Below are positions 1 to 8,248 of a stretch of DNA of 64,000 bases, in pieces (the first letter of the stretch is position 1; every line of letters begins with the position of its first letter). The position numbers and the translations under genes are program-made. The notes under the pieces are model-generated. The model had not been told where the DNA came from, did no database searches, and saw only the letters and a program-made list of their open reading frames with translations. The stretch is taken from positions 1 to 64,000 of the forward strand of contig BTUV01000007.1 of the NCBI GenBank assembly GCA_045863035.1, read 5' to 3'. The DNA comes from H2-BAC3 sp045863035. Its GTDB lineage: Bacteria > Bacteroidota > Ignavibacteria > Ignavibacteriales > Ignavibacteriaceae.

Positions 1-134
1 TTGCAAAATCAAATTTACAACTGGATGCTCTTTTTATTTGTTACCGCGCTAACTTTCTATGAAGTTTCCTAATCTTATCTTTCTGACTTTTAAACATAAC
101 TTCTACAAAAAAACGGTACGTCAATTTAAAACAC

Positions 135-159
135 AAAACCCCGGCTTAACCGGGGTTTT
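135..159 (-). terminator. Rho-independent terminator of the T9SS cargo gene
   Basis: Two 10-nt arms (AAAACCCCGG and CCGGGGTTTT) form a perfect stem around a 5-nt loop. The leftward transcript ends in a U run, which fits the end of the gene at 237-1802. The stem is symmetric and could also stop rightward transcripts. Confidence 0.75.
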
Positions 160-197
160 GTGAATATTATCTTAACCTTGAACTATAACTGAATTAA

Positions 198-232
198 TTC
201 ATACTTCACACATCATACTTCATAATTCAGAA
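198..232. repeat. TATGAA-type AT-rich repeat tract
   Basis: A short tract built from CATACTTC / CATAATTC words, the reverse complement of GAAGTATG / GAATTATG, begins a few bases beyond the stop codon of the gene at 237. The same words make longer tracts at 15293-15356, 22426-22510, 42015-42050 and 57145-57176. Its function is unknown. Confidence 0.6.
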
Positions 233-236
233 ATTT

Positions 237-1802
237 TTACTTCATGAGTGACATTTTTACTGTCTGACGGAATGAATTATCTGCTGTCTTCATAACTGCA
301 TAGTAAATTCCGCTTGTCAGTCCTGAAGCATCAAAGTTAACAGTATGTCTTCCTGCTGCTGTAAATCCATTGTATAGCTCAGTGACCTGCTGTCCGAGAG
401 CATTATATACCGCAATGGTAACAACATTATCAGCGGGCGTATCAAAGGTGATAGCTGTTGATGGGTTGAAAGGATTAGGATAGTTCTGATGCAGGGCATA
501 AGCATCTGCAACAAATACAGTAGTCACTTCAACTTCATCGCTGTATTCATACTGTCCGCCAAAATCAATCTGTTTCAGGCGATAGTATATTTTATCTGCA
601 TTAAGACTGCTGATATCATCAGAGAATGTATATTCAGCACGTTCGGTGGTGGTACCCATTCCTGATTTGAATGCAACAACTGCAAATTCGCCTGCGTCAC
701 CGACTTTACGCTGAATTTCAAAACCCTGGTTATTTGTTTCTGAAGCTGTAACCCAGTTCAGATTAACCGTTTTGCCGGAAACAGAAGCGGTAAAAGATGT
801 AAGTTCGACCGGAACTACTATTGTGTAGCGTAAAAGCTGGCCGCCGTTACCACCAACAAGAACTTTATAATTAGTCGGGCTTACAACAAAAACTTTCGGC
901 ATAACTGCTGATGAAAAACCAAGGGGTAAAGTTTCAGCATCCCAGCTATTTCCGCCGTCCTGTGTTCTCCAAAGACCTGTTGAAGTAGCTGCCCATCCAA
1001 TATTTGTATTTGGTAAAAACTCGAGTCCTCTGGTTAATCCAATCGGGGGAGTCACTGCGGCAAAGTTAAGTCCGCCATCTGTGCTTCTGCCAAGTGAATT
1101 TGTTGCCTGCCAATAACCAACCAAACCAACTCCGGTTGAGCTGTTAAATGCCAGAGAACCGGTAAACTGATTTGAGGCGGATGCAAAAGTCCAGGGACCA
1201 TCAATACCGGCTGCGGATCTGTAAACACGGTTTGCTAAGGTAGCACCTGAAGCGCCGCCGGTACCAAACCAAAGTGTATTACCAATGCTGTAATAACTGG
1301 AGTTAGCCCCGAAAACGTTTGTGGCAGGGGCTGCCGGTCTGTTTGCCGCAAGCGCCCATGTAGCACCGCCATCGGTGGATTTAACTATATGGAAACTTCC
1401 GTCGGTAGGGTCAGACTGTGCCCAGAGCAGTGTCGCGCTCAGATTATCAACAGAGTTAAACCATGCACCTGTAGCAGTATAAACCTGCGTCCAGTTAGTA
1501 CCTCCGTTAGTAGTTCTGAAAATTGCACCGTTGCCTGAGGCAGGTCCAGTTACCACAACTGCTGTTGTAGCACTAAGCCCTGCAATGGAATAGGCAGCAG
1601 CTCCGACCGAACCGGCAGCTGAAAAAGTAAGACCACCGTCTGTTGAAAGGGCTACTGCACCGTTTGCATCCAGAATCCATGCTGTGTTTTCATCCACCCA
1701 ATCCACTCCCCAGATATCTCCGGTGAGACCACTGGTGATTGAAATCCATTGCGCCTGCAGACTGAATGATGCCAAAAAAAGAAAAAGAAACAAGTTCTTC
1801 AC
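237..1802 (-). CDS. Secreted beta-propeller protein with a T9SS type A sorting domain
   Basis: The 521-residue product starts with a signal peptide (MKNLFLFLFLASFSLQAQ). About residues 20-330 form a propeller-like region of repeated W/S-T-DGG-W/F motifs (STDGGLTF, RTTNGGTNW, KSTDGGATW, RTQDGGNSW), as in Ycf48/BNR-type proteins. A fibronectin-like linker follows (about 335-430). The last 80 or so residues are a type IX sorting domain with NYPNPFNPST and a terminal FRQTVKMSLMK strand. By family knowledge it crosses the outer membrane through the Por machinery and is anchored on or released from the surface. Its ligand cannot be told. It stands alone, with its own terminator downstream. Confidence 0.85.
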   Translation of the reverse strand: MKNLFLFLFLASFSLQAQWISITSGLTGDIWGVDWVDENTAWILDANGAVALSTDGGLTFSAAGSVGAAAYSIAGLSATTAVVVTGPASGNGAIFRTTNGGTNWTQVYTATGAWFNSVDNLSATLLWAQSDPTDGSFHIVKSTDGGATWALAANRPAAPATNVFGANSSYYSIGNTLWFGTGGASGATLANRVYRSAAGIDGPWTFASASNQFTGSLAFNSSTGVGLVGYWQATNSLGRSTDGGLNFAAVTPPIGLTRGLEFLPNTNIGWAATSTGLWRTQDGGNSWDAETLPLGFSSAVMPKVFVVSPTNYKVLVGGNGGQLLRYTIVVPVELTSFTASVSGKTVNLNWVTASETNNQGFEIQRKVGDAGEFAVVAFKSGMGTTTERAEYTFSDDISSLNADKIYYRLKQIDFGGQYEYSDEVEVTTVFVADAYALHQNYPNPFNPSTAITFDTPADNVVTIAVYNALGQQVTELYNGFTAAGRHTVNFDASGLTSGIYYAVMKTADNSFRQTVKMSLMK

Positions 1803-1910
1803 GAGAACCTCCTGATATTGTTTAGTTTAAGTCAAACTTTCTAACACCTTGACCATGAACGTAATTCCTCATGCAAAATTTAACAATTTATTTGTCAATG
1901 TCAATGTTTA

Positions 1911-1951
1911 AAATTAAAAATGCCTGAAAAGCTTTTCAGACCTTTCAGGCA
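1911..1951 (-). terminator. Terminator of the nrf/porin operon
   Basis: Arms TGCCTGAAA (1921-1929) and TTTCAGGCA (1943-1951) pair perfectly. On the minus strand a T-rich run (complement of 1911-1920) follows the stem. It sits just after the stop of the porin-like gene at 1983 and probably ends the leftward nitrite-reduction operon. Confidence 0.7.
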
Positions 1952-1982
1952 TTAATCGGGGAGTTTGGCAAAGCGCCCGCTT

Positions 1983-3236
1983 TTACAGCGCGGCTCTTAC
2001 CATTAAATAGCTCCAGAATGCAGGATTCAGCTCAGTATTGCCGGCTTTTGTAAATCTGGTTTTCATCAGATCGCCTGGCAGAAAAACAGATCCGCCCCAG
2101 AAAATGTTAACACCCTTCAATACAGTGTACCTGACGGTCAAATCAAGTTCCTGCCCCAGAGCTGATTCACCCGCAGCAGTTTCTTCCGCGGTTGAGAGCA
2201 GATGCAGTGCCGCACTATAAAGGAAAGGTGAATTATCAGGAGCATAATCGTAAATCACGAAAATATCCTGGATACCAAGATTACCGGTATGAGCCGGAAT
2301 CGAAGTAAAATAGTCCATAAATCCGTAGAACCTGTGCCCTGTCCCGAATGCAGCATCAAAGGTATTCACCTTTGTCAGTTCAGTTGGAGCAGTACCTGAG
2401 AGTATATCCACGCCCGGATTAAATGTAGAAGCACCCATCTGGTATTTTCCTGAAACTGAAAGCAGATAAGCAGCTACATCCCGTGAAGCCATTGTCCCCC
2501 CCTGATAAACAATTTCAACCGCAGTACTGAAGGGCTTCATGTTTAAGTGATGTTCGGCGCCCAGGGTATAGCGCGCAAGCTGAGATTCCGTGCCGGTTCC
2601 GACTTTTCTGTCTGACTCATAATAACCCGTCAGATTGAGAGTGTTGTTCTCATTCAGTTTTCCGCTTACGGTAAATGCAAAAAGATTTACAGAAGAGTCT
2701 CTTCTTGCGGGATATACATAAGCAGTGGGTGTTGCAGCAGCAGCGTAATTTTCAACTTCATCTATGTTGGCAATAATGAAATCCGTTTTCCAGGGCAAAT
2801 CTAATCCGAAGAGAAGACCTTCATAAGAACGTCCGAACGGCCCCCAGTCACTGTTACCGAACAGCCGCTCATTTGCAAATGAATACTTGAATCTTCCCGC
2901 CTGAATACTCAGTGCAGATGAAAGTACATTACTGAATTTTATATATGCCTGATGCATATCAACATTTGCCAGGTATGCAGTAGTTGAAGCCCCCTGACCA
3001 AAAGTGCGTGAATCCTGAATCTGGGCAAAGAATGATACTTTGTCAGAGAAGGTTCTTGTTACTCCAATCCGGGTTCTCATGGTGGTAACATAAGCCGGAT
3101 AGGTTATATTATAGAAATCACGCCCATCCAACTCGCCTCTTAACTGAAGATCACCGTCAAACTCCCAGGTTTTTGGCGCTTCCTGCGCATGAATCAGCGA
3201 AAACCCCAATAAAAATACGATAAGTAAAGTTCTCAT
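1983..3236 (-). CDS. Outer-membrane beta-barrel protein, alginate-export/porin-like
   Basis: The 417-residue protein has a signal peptide (MRTLLIVFLLGFSLIHAQ). The rest alternates short amphipathic strands with aromatic residues and turn-rich loops, beginning with WEFDGDLQLRGELDGRDF, and ends in a membrane-type last strand (FWSYLMVRAAL). This is typical of the large monomeric alginate-export/OprD-like barrels of Bacteroidota and Ignavibacteria. It lies 25 nt downstream of nrfA on the same strand and is the last gene before a terminator, so it may serve anion or nitrite entry to the periplasm. That role is inferred from position only. The barrel is clear; the substrate is unknown. Confidence 0.7.
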   Translation of the reverse strand: MRTLLIVFLLGFSLIHAQEAPKTWEFDGDLQLRGELDGRDFYNITYPAYVTTMRTRIGVTRTFSDKVSFFAQIQDSRTFGQGASTTAYLANVDMHQAYIKFSNVLSSALSIQAGRFKYSFANERLFGNSDWGPFGRSYEGLLFGLDLPWKTDFIIANIDEVENYAAAATPTAYVYPARRDSSVNLFAFTVSGKLNENNTLNLTGYYESDRKVGTGTESQLARYTLGAEHHLNMKPFSTAVEIVYQGGTMASRDVAAYLLSVSGKYQMGASTFNPGVDILSGTAPTELTKVNTFDAAFGTGHRFYGFMDYFTSIPAHTGNLGIQDIFVIYDYAPDNSPFLYSAALHLLSTAEETAAGESALGQELDLTVRYTVLKGVNIFWGGSVFLPGDLMKTRFTKAGNTELNPAFWSYLMVRAAL

Positions 3237-3261
3237 AACTCCTTCGATAAATTATTATTGA

Positions 3262-4731
3262 TTAATATGATGCCTGACGGGCTTCTGCTTTCTTATCCCA
3301 TTCGGCAGGCACGGTCTTGAGCCACTCCGCTTTAGTTTCATTGAGTTTTTTCATATCAAGACCGATATATGCCTGAGCTTTTTCCTTCGTTGAAAGATCA
3401 GGCAGACTTATGGGGTATTTGATGCCAAGTTTTGTTAAAAGAATCGCAAGCTGAATCTGCGCTTCATGAGCTTTCTGAATCGAAGATGAAAGAACACGGG
3501 CAGACTCAAGCGGTGCATGAAACGGAGCGCCGTGAGAGGCAGCTATATAGTCCCATCTCCATTGTGCATGTCTGATGAGTTTATGAATATCTTTAAGGTC
3601 TTCAACATTAGCGCCGGCGTCAAGAGCAGCTTTTGCCTCTACGTGTGCTTTAACAATTGCATGTTCGGCGGCGAGCAGCAGCTCTTTTATTTTATCCTGC
3701 CGTTCATATACATTCTCACGCAGCGTTTCTTCACTTTCACGATGGCAGACCTGGCAGGAACCGGATATATTATTTAGCGGGCTTTGAATGTGATGATCGG
3801 TAAACTTCACGCCCCCCTCACTCTTATAAGGCATGTGACAATCCGCGCAGGAAACTCCCCGCTGGGCATGAATACCCATTTTGAAAACCTCAAAGTCCGG
3901 GTGCTGTGCTTTAAGTATCGGCGTTTTACTGAGTGTATGAACAAAATCAACATGATCAACTTCGTCATAATACTTTTCCATGTCATCAACAGTCATACCG
4001 CCATCCCAGGGGAACGTGAGATATTTTTCCTCCTTGCCTTTGAAGTAATATTCAACATGGCACTGTGCACAGACCAGAGAGCGCATCTCCTGGTGAGTTG
4101 CCTTTGATATATCCTTACCCATTCTGCTAAAGGCCTCTGCGAGTGCAGGTCTGGTGATTTGCAGATTCATGGTTTTCGGATCATGACAGTCCTGACAACC
4201 AATAGCATTCACCACCTGATCACCAAGGTCGCTCCATTTCTGTTTGTAATAATTAGAAACTCCCATCTGATTCATCAGACGCGGAACATCAGTGCTCTTG
4301 CAGGTCCAGCAGGTTGCCGGCTGGGGAACGTCCGTTCTGAGTGTATTGCGAATATCTTTAATTGCATAATAATGTCCGCGCCCCTGATTATAATCGCGCG
4401 AAAACGCATAACCTGCCCAGAGCACAACTAAATTCGGTTCTCTTTTCAACATGTCAACCATTGCGGAGCCGCCATATTTACTGGCAAAAGAGGTATCAAG
4501 CGTTTTTATATAACTTTCATATTCTCTGGGAAATGCCTCGCCCCATACCTCATTCCTTGGTTCCCAGTCATTAATGGGTTTTGCCGCAAGAAGGCGGTTT
4601 TGAGCTTCACCTCTCCGTTCGATAATTGACGCGCCGAAAAGTCCGGCAAGAAATACGACAACAACGGTCACGCCAAAAAGTACCCATGCCATATACGGCT
4701 TTTCATTTATGATATCTTTAATATTTTTCAT
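3262..4731 (-). CDS. nrfA: Ammonia-forming cytochrome c nitrite reductase, catalytic subunit
   Basis: The 489-residue pentahaem enzyme reduces nitrite to ammonium with six electrons in the periplasm. Residues 14-36 form a membrane anchor or uncleaved signal. The five haem motifs are CWTCK (141-145, the lysine-ligated active-site haem typical of NrfA), CQDCH (179), CAQCH (221), CADCH (295) and CQVCH (326). The conserved SRDY...RGH stretch near 111-120, the tyrosines after CAQCHVE and the histidine of GIHAQRG (288) match the substrate-site Arg, Tyr and His of the family. Length and motif order are normal. NrfH lies 29 nt upstream, as in the NrfHA complex of Wolinella and Desulfovibrio. Confidence 0.97.
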   Translation of the reverse strand: MKNIKDIINEKPYMAWVLFGVTVVVVFLAGLFGASIIERRGEAQNRLLAAKPINDWEPRNEVWGEAFPREYESYIKTLDTSFASKYGGSAMVDMLKREPNLVVLWAGYAFSRDYNQGRGHYYAIKDIRNTLRTDVPQPATCWTCKSTDVPRLMNQMGVSNYYKQKWSDLGDQVVNAIGCQDCHDPKTMNLQITRPALAEAFSRMGKDISKATHQEMRSLVCAQCHVEYYFKGKEEKYLTFPWDGGMTVDDMEKYYDEVDHVDFVHTLSKTPILKAQHPDFEVFKMGIHAQRGVSCADCHMPYKSEGGVKFTDHHIQSPLNNISGSCQVCHRESEETLRENVYERQDKIKELLLAAEHAIVKAHVEAKAALDAGANVEDLKDIHKLIRHAQWRWDYIAASHGAPFHAPLESARVLSSSIQKAHEAQIQLAILLTKLGIKYPISLPDLSTKEKAQAYIGLDMKKLNETKAEWLKTVPAEWDKKAEARQASY

Positions 4732-4760
4732 GTTCTATTCTCTGATGTTGTATATATAAA

Positions 4761-5354
4761 TTATTTTTTATTGCCTGTGAGATAGTTATCCATCCATTTT
4801 GGCATAACAGGAGTCAGTTCAGGAACCCGCGCCATCGGAAATGATGAAAGACTATTCACCCTTCCGTGCGGAGTCTCACGATGACAAGACCAGCAAAGCT
4901 GCGCTTCACCTTCCTGTGCTTCAGAAAACGTTCCTTGTTTTAGTTTTGTGTCATGCAGGTATGAGCCGTGGCATCTTATACAGTTTTCCATGACAACTGC
5001 CGCACCCATATCCTTTATACGAATAACCTCCGGTTCAAGACGAAGTGTGAACATCGTAGCATGACGCGTTCCGTCCATCGCTTTGAAAAGATATTTCCTG
5101 AAAAAATTATCCTGGGGCACGTGACAATCATTGCACGTAGCCACACGTGCATGGCTGCTTCTCTGCCACGTAGCAAACTGGGGCGTCATTACGTGACAGT
5201 TCATGCACGCCTCTGGTTTGTCTGAAAGATATGAAACAGCATTTGATATACGGAATATGACCAGACCAACCCCCATCAGAACTGCCATCATGAATATGAC
5301 AGGCACTTTCCATCCGGCGGGAGGTGATACAGCCGTTAATATTTTTTTAATCAT
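4761..5354 (-). CDS. nrfH: Tetrahaem quinol dehydrogenase NrfH, small subunit of nitrite reductase
   Basis: The 197-residue NapC/NirT-type protein has one N-terminal membrane helix (about 17-36) and four haem motifs: CMNCH (50-54), CNDCH (74-78), CIRCH (125-129) and CWSCH (154-158). It takes electrons from menaquinol and passes them to NrfA. The methionine and spacing after the first haem (CMNCHVMTPQF) follow the NrfH pattern. It is co-transcribed with nrfA, 29 nt ahead of it, so the complex is of the NrfHA type and not the NrfBCD type of enterobacteria. Confidence 0.95.
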   Translation of the reverse strand: MIKKILTAVSPPAGWKVPVIFMMAVLMGVGLVIFRISNAVSYLSDKPEACMNCHVMTPQFATWQRSSHARVATCNDCHVPQDNFFRKYLFKAMDGTRHATMFTLRLEPEVIRIKDMGAAVVMENCIRCHGSYLHDTKLKQGTFSEAQEGEAQLCWSCHRETPHGRVNSLSSFPMARVPELTPVMPKWMDNYLTGNKK

Positions 5355-5409
5355 GTTTTTGCCTTGATGATCTAATTGTATGCGCTAAAGAAAGAAAAGT
5401 AAAGAAAAA

Positions 5410-5856
5410 TTATTGTCTTTGCGCTTCAAGCTGAGCGACCATCTGCATTTCTTCTTCCGAGAGGTGATCCTGCAGATATTTAAAATACTCACGCTCTTCA
5501 AAACGTATATGCCCCTCAAGTAATTGAGCAAGGTCATCCATTTCGTCAATAACCAATTCGCTTCCACTCTTCAGAGCAGCTACTGACCGGCGAATAAGGT
5601 TATGTTCGTGAAGGATTTTCTCATGCATCGGTTTGAACCGCTCAGCCCTGCTGTCTAAATAATTTATAATCCTCTCCTCAGCCCTGAAGTGGGGCTCAAT
5701 ATGTGTATCCATCAGCTCAAATAAATAAGCAAGTTTTCCCTCAACAGTAACGGGAAGACCTTTATACTCAGGCGCGTTTTTCTTGAGAATCTGGGCGAGA
5801 ATAAGTGAAGTGTGATGTTCACGTGAAAGGGGTGCAATTGCTTCGTCTCTTTTCAT
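5410..5856 (-). CDS. Hemerythrin-like domain protein
   Basis: The 148-residue, mostly helical protein carries a hemerythrin-type set of metal ligands: EHHTS near 14, DTHIEPHFRAEE near 50-60, HEKILHEHN near 78-85 and EGHIRFEEREYF near 112-125, with a late DHL. Such proteins bind a di-iron centre and O2 or NO. In a nitrite-ammonification operon the likely role is NO scavenging or Fe-S repair, as described for YtfE-like relatives. That role is an inference. It lies 4 nt before the stop-to-start junction with the Fe-S protein gene and 55 nt ahead of nrfH. It lacks an export signal, so it is probably cytoplasmic. Confidence 0.8.
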   Translation of the reverse strand: MKRDEAIAPLSREHHTSLILAQILKKNAPEYKGLPVTVEGKLAYLFELMDTHIEPHFRAEERIINYLDSRAERFKPMHEKILHEHNLIRRSVAALKSGSELVIDEMDDLAQLLEGHIRFEEREYFKYLQDHLSEEEMQMVAQLEAQRQ

Positions 5857-5860
5857 ATAA

Positions 5861-6889
5861 TCAATGTCCTATTAAGTCTATTATCTGATAAAGTTCTCGG
5901 TATTCTTCTTCGGTAACCGTGTTCTGCCAGAATCCTGTGAGAATCGCAAGACCGGTTACTCCTGTATATATAATGACAATTCCTGCCACTGTCGCAAAGT
6001 TTGACCTTTTGCGTTTTGTAATAATGTTCTCCTGATACAATGTGTCTTTAACCGGACATATATCAACACAACTCAGGCACATCGTACATTCATCAGAAAA
6101 AACCCTCGTGACCTTATCTACCTTAATCGCGGATGGACACGCTTTTGCGCAGAGTCCGCAATCTATGCAGCTTTTGGAGTTTCGCGTAATCTTTACCGGA
6201 CTAAACAATCCGGTGACTCCGAGCAACGCACCATACGGGCAAAGATACCGGCACCAGAATCCTCTGATGAATGTTGAAAAGATAAATAATAAGAGGATAA
6301 TAACAAACCCTGTAGTGCTGATTTGAACGAAAAAGTTATATAATTTAATATCGGCAACTTTATTATAAGGGCTATTCAGAAACACCTGAAGGTGCATGAC
6401 TGACATGGGAATAATAGCCCAGAGGAAAAATCCGAGCAAAAGATATTTGAGGGAGCGAAGCGGCCAGTCCAGCCATTTTGGTATGATGATTCTTCTTCCG
6501 GTTATTTTTTCGCCGAATTCTGCAATCATTTCTGAAATGGTTCCAATCGGACACAGCCAACTGCAGAATGATTTACCGGCATACACCGACACAGCGATTA
6601 TCGCGATAAAGATAAACAAACCGGAAGGATGTATCATATTCACTTTTCCGCTCTGAATCCAATACCAAAGTGACATAAGCGCGCTGATCGGAAGAAAGCC
6701 GTCAACGCCTTCCGGACGTTTATAAAATTCGGTTGTATCCGGTGAAAGGGAGTTTACAAATAACCAGAATTCAACGCCAATCCAGACAACAATAAGCATG
6801 AAAACTGATTGAACTGCAAGGCGGAAAGGTTGAATTTTCTGAATGTCATTTTTAACTATTTTTTTCTTGGGTGTTTTATCGTATTGCAT
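5861..6889 (-). CDS. NapH/NosR-like polyferredoxin membrane protein
   Basis: The 342-residue protein has about five membrane helices (near 27-45, 90-105, 146-165, 188-208 and 300-320). Two CX3CP motifs, CSWLCP (109) and CRYLCP (213), sit on the cytoplasmic side, followed by two 4Fe-4S motifs, CIDCGLCAKACP (241-252) and CTMCLSCVDICP (268-279). This is the NapH layout: a quinol-oxidising membrane Fe-S protein that feeds periplasmic nitrogen-oxide reductases. No napG, nosR or nosZ gene is nearby, so it may instead serve NrfHA or Fe-S and redox upkeep. It overlaps the upstream YwiC-like gene by 14 nt, which shows tight co-expression. Confidence 0.85.
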   Translation of the reverse strand: MQYDKTPKKKIVKNDIQKIQPFRLAVQSVFMLIVVWIGVEFWLFVNSLSPDTTEFYKRPEGVDGFLPISALMSLWYWIQSGKVNMIHPSGLFIFIAIIAVSVYAGKSFCSWLCPIGTISEMIAEFGEKITGRRIIIPKWLDWPLRSLKYLLLGFFLWAIIPMSVMHLQVFLNSPYNKVADIKLYNFFVQISTTGFVIILLLFIFSTFIRGFWCRYLCPYGALLGVTGLFSPVKITRNSKSCIDCGLCAKACPSAIKVDKVTRVFSDECTMCLSCVDICPVKDTLYQENIITKRKRSNFATVAGIVIIYTGVTGLAILTGFWQNTVTEEEYRELYQIIDLIGH

Positions 6890-7670
6890 AAGGAAGAGTC
6901 ACTAAAAAGAGAATCGAGTAGAGCATCAGCGTAAGGCCAAGCTGTTTAAAACTTCTTCCTCTCACCCACCCCAGCCGGTCTGCGGCAAAATGAATGAATA
7001 ACGGAAGAAATCCAGGCAGAAGCCAGAGAACCAGAATATATCCGGATAAAGCCAGAAAACCGGCTACCGCTAAAGTCAGGAATATAAAAAACGGCATGAT
7101 GAGCCGGGCATGAAGAATTCGACCTTCATCTTCCCTCAGTTCCCGCATTTTGAGATCAGCGAAGGAGGAAGATATGGTAAAAAACAGGAGATTCATCACC
7201 GAGGCGGTAATTCCTTTCTCAGTGAAGGTCCCGTGAAATGAAAGATCTGCTAAAAATCCCCCCGATGTTAACAAGAGTGTACCGGTAAAATTTCTCAGAG
7301 GTGAATATCCAGTTGAGGTCATTACTAACTTCATAAACAGAAAAATTGTTACAACAACCAATCCGGCGGGGATAAGCAGCCAGACACCGGAAAGATAAAT
7401 CAGGAATATGCTAAAGACTGTGGCAATGAACGAGAATCGGGGGAGCCAGTAAATTGCATCCTGCTGCTTGAGCAGTCCGGCTTTTCCATTCCGTAAATAA
7501 GCATTTATCAGCATTTCGACCGGTTTATAAGCCATGAACCAACTAAGCGCTGCGGCAAGGAAAAGCAATGCAATGAGGTTAAATTCCCCGCTAATGATAA
7601 TGGCTGAAAGAATCGGAACAAAAAGAATCACCCAGGCGCCATGTTCATTTGTAACAATCATGCGCCTCAT
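6876..7670 (-). CDS. YwiC-like integral membrane protein
   Basis: The 264-residue protein begins with NEHGAWVILFVPILSAI, the hallmark of the YwiC-like family, and has about eight hydrophobic helices. The family is of unknown function. In Bacillus, ywiC lies beside the nitrate-respiration genes, and here too the neighbours are nitrite-reduction genes, which supports a link with nitrogen-oxide respiration. It lies 2 nt after the rrf2 gene and overlaps the next gene by 14 nt. The first ATG is used; a second Met at residue 4 is possible. Confidence 0.75.
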   Translation of the reverse strand: MRRMIVTNEHGAWVILFVPILSAIIISGEFNLIALLFLAAALSWFMAYKPVEMLINAYLRNGKAGLLKQQDAIYWLPRFSFIATVFSIFLIYLSGVWLLIPAGLVVVTIFLFMKLVMTSTGYSPLRNFTGTLLLTSGGFLADLSFHGTFTEKGITASVMNLLFFTISSSFADLKMRELREDEGRILHARLIMPFFIFLTLAVAGFLALSGYILVLWLLPGFLPLFIHFAADRLGWVRGRSFKQLGLTLMLYSILFLVTLPYAIR

Positions 7671-7672
7671 GG

Positions 7673-8119
7673 TTAAATCAATTTTTTCCTTATTGCGTCA
7701 AACTTCACAACCGTTTTATGAGCAAGCTGGTGCAGGTTTCTGCTGCTAAGCATCTTTTTTGTTTCAGCAAGCAGCTTTGCCCAGGAGGAATGTACCGCGC
7801 ATGGGTATTCATCAGAACAGCCGGGGAAACCGAGAACGCATCCTTCCAAAACATCATTCCCTTCAATGGCCTTAACCACATCAAGGAGGAAAATCTCTTT
7901 CGGGCTTTTACCCAGCAGGAATCCCCCCCCTTTTCCTTTTTTTGACTTGATAAAACCGCTCATGGTGAGTTCCTGAAGTATTTTCGAGACAAATTCTTTC
8001 GGAATCTGCAAATGTTCGGCTATTTCACCGGCCGTTACCGCCACCCCCTCTTTTGTCAGAGTAAGGTATAGCAATGACTGGATTGCATATTCGCTCTTTT
8101 TTGACAGTAGTAATGACAT
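7673..8119 (-). CDS. Rrf2-family Fe-S transcription regulator, NsrR-like
   Basis: The 148-residue protein has an N-terminal winged helix (about 1-75; VTAGEIAEHLQIPKEFVSKI is the recognition region) and three cysteines, C94, C101 and C107, in a C-X6-C-X5-C arrangement close to the cluster ligands of NsrR and IscR. It probably binds a Fe-S cluster and senses NO or redox state. It is the first gene of the leftward nrf operon and directly faces a dyad at 8125-8146, so autoregulation of the whole operon is likely. NsrR is the best guess from context, but RsrR- or IscR-like roles cannot be excluded from sequence alone. Confidence 0.88.
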   Translation of the reverse strand: MSLLLSKKSEYAIQSLLYLTLTKEGVAVTAGEIAEHLQIPKEFVSKILQELTMSGFIKSKKGKGGGFLLGKSPKEIFLLDVVKAIEGNDVLEGCVLGFPGCSDEYPCAVHSSWAKLLAETKKMLSSRNLHQLAHKTVVKFDAIRKKLI

Positions 8120-8124
8120 AAATA

Positions 8125-8146
8125 AATCAGACTTTTAACTCTGATT
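8125..8146. promoter_or_regulatory. Inverted-repeat operator in front of the Rrf2 gene
   Basis: Perfect 7-nt arms AATCAGA (8125-8131) and TCTGATT (8140-8146) flank an AT-rich 8-nt centre. The dyad starts 6 nt upstream of the rrf2 ATG and touches the -10 box, where a repressor would block transcription. It is probably the binding site of the Rrf2 protein itself. Confidence 0.6.
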
Positions 8147-8175
8147 AAAATACATAATTCCTGAATCTTTGTCAA
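8147..8175 (-). promoter_or_regulatory. Sigma-70-type promoter of the rrf2-nrf operon
   Basis: On the minus strand TTGACA (complement of 8170-8175) is followed after exactly 17 nt by TATTTT (complement of 8147-8152). The operator dyad begins directly downstream of the -10 element. Confidence 0.6.
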
Positions 8176-8248
8176 AGAAATTCTCCATCCGGATAAATTA
8201 TGTTTCAGGGTAAAAATCCACCCGGTGGTATCCCAATCAGTAATCCGG

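Noticed and set aside
3517..4574. Several open frames opposite nrfA
   Set aside because: They lie antisense to a gene with all five haem motifs in frame and have no start signals or family features.
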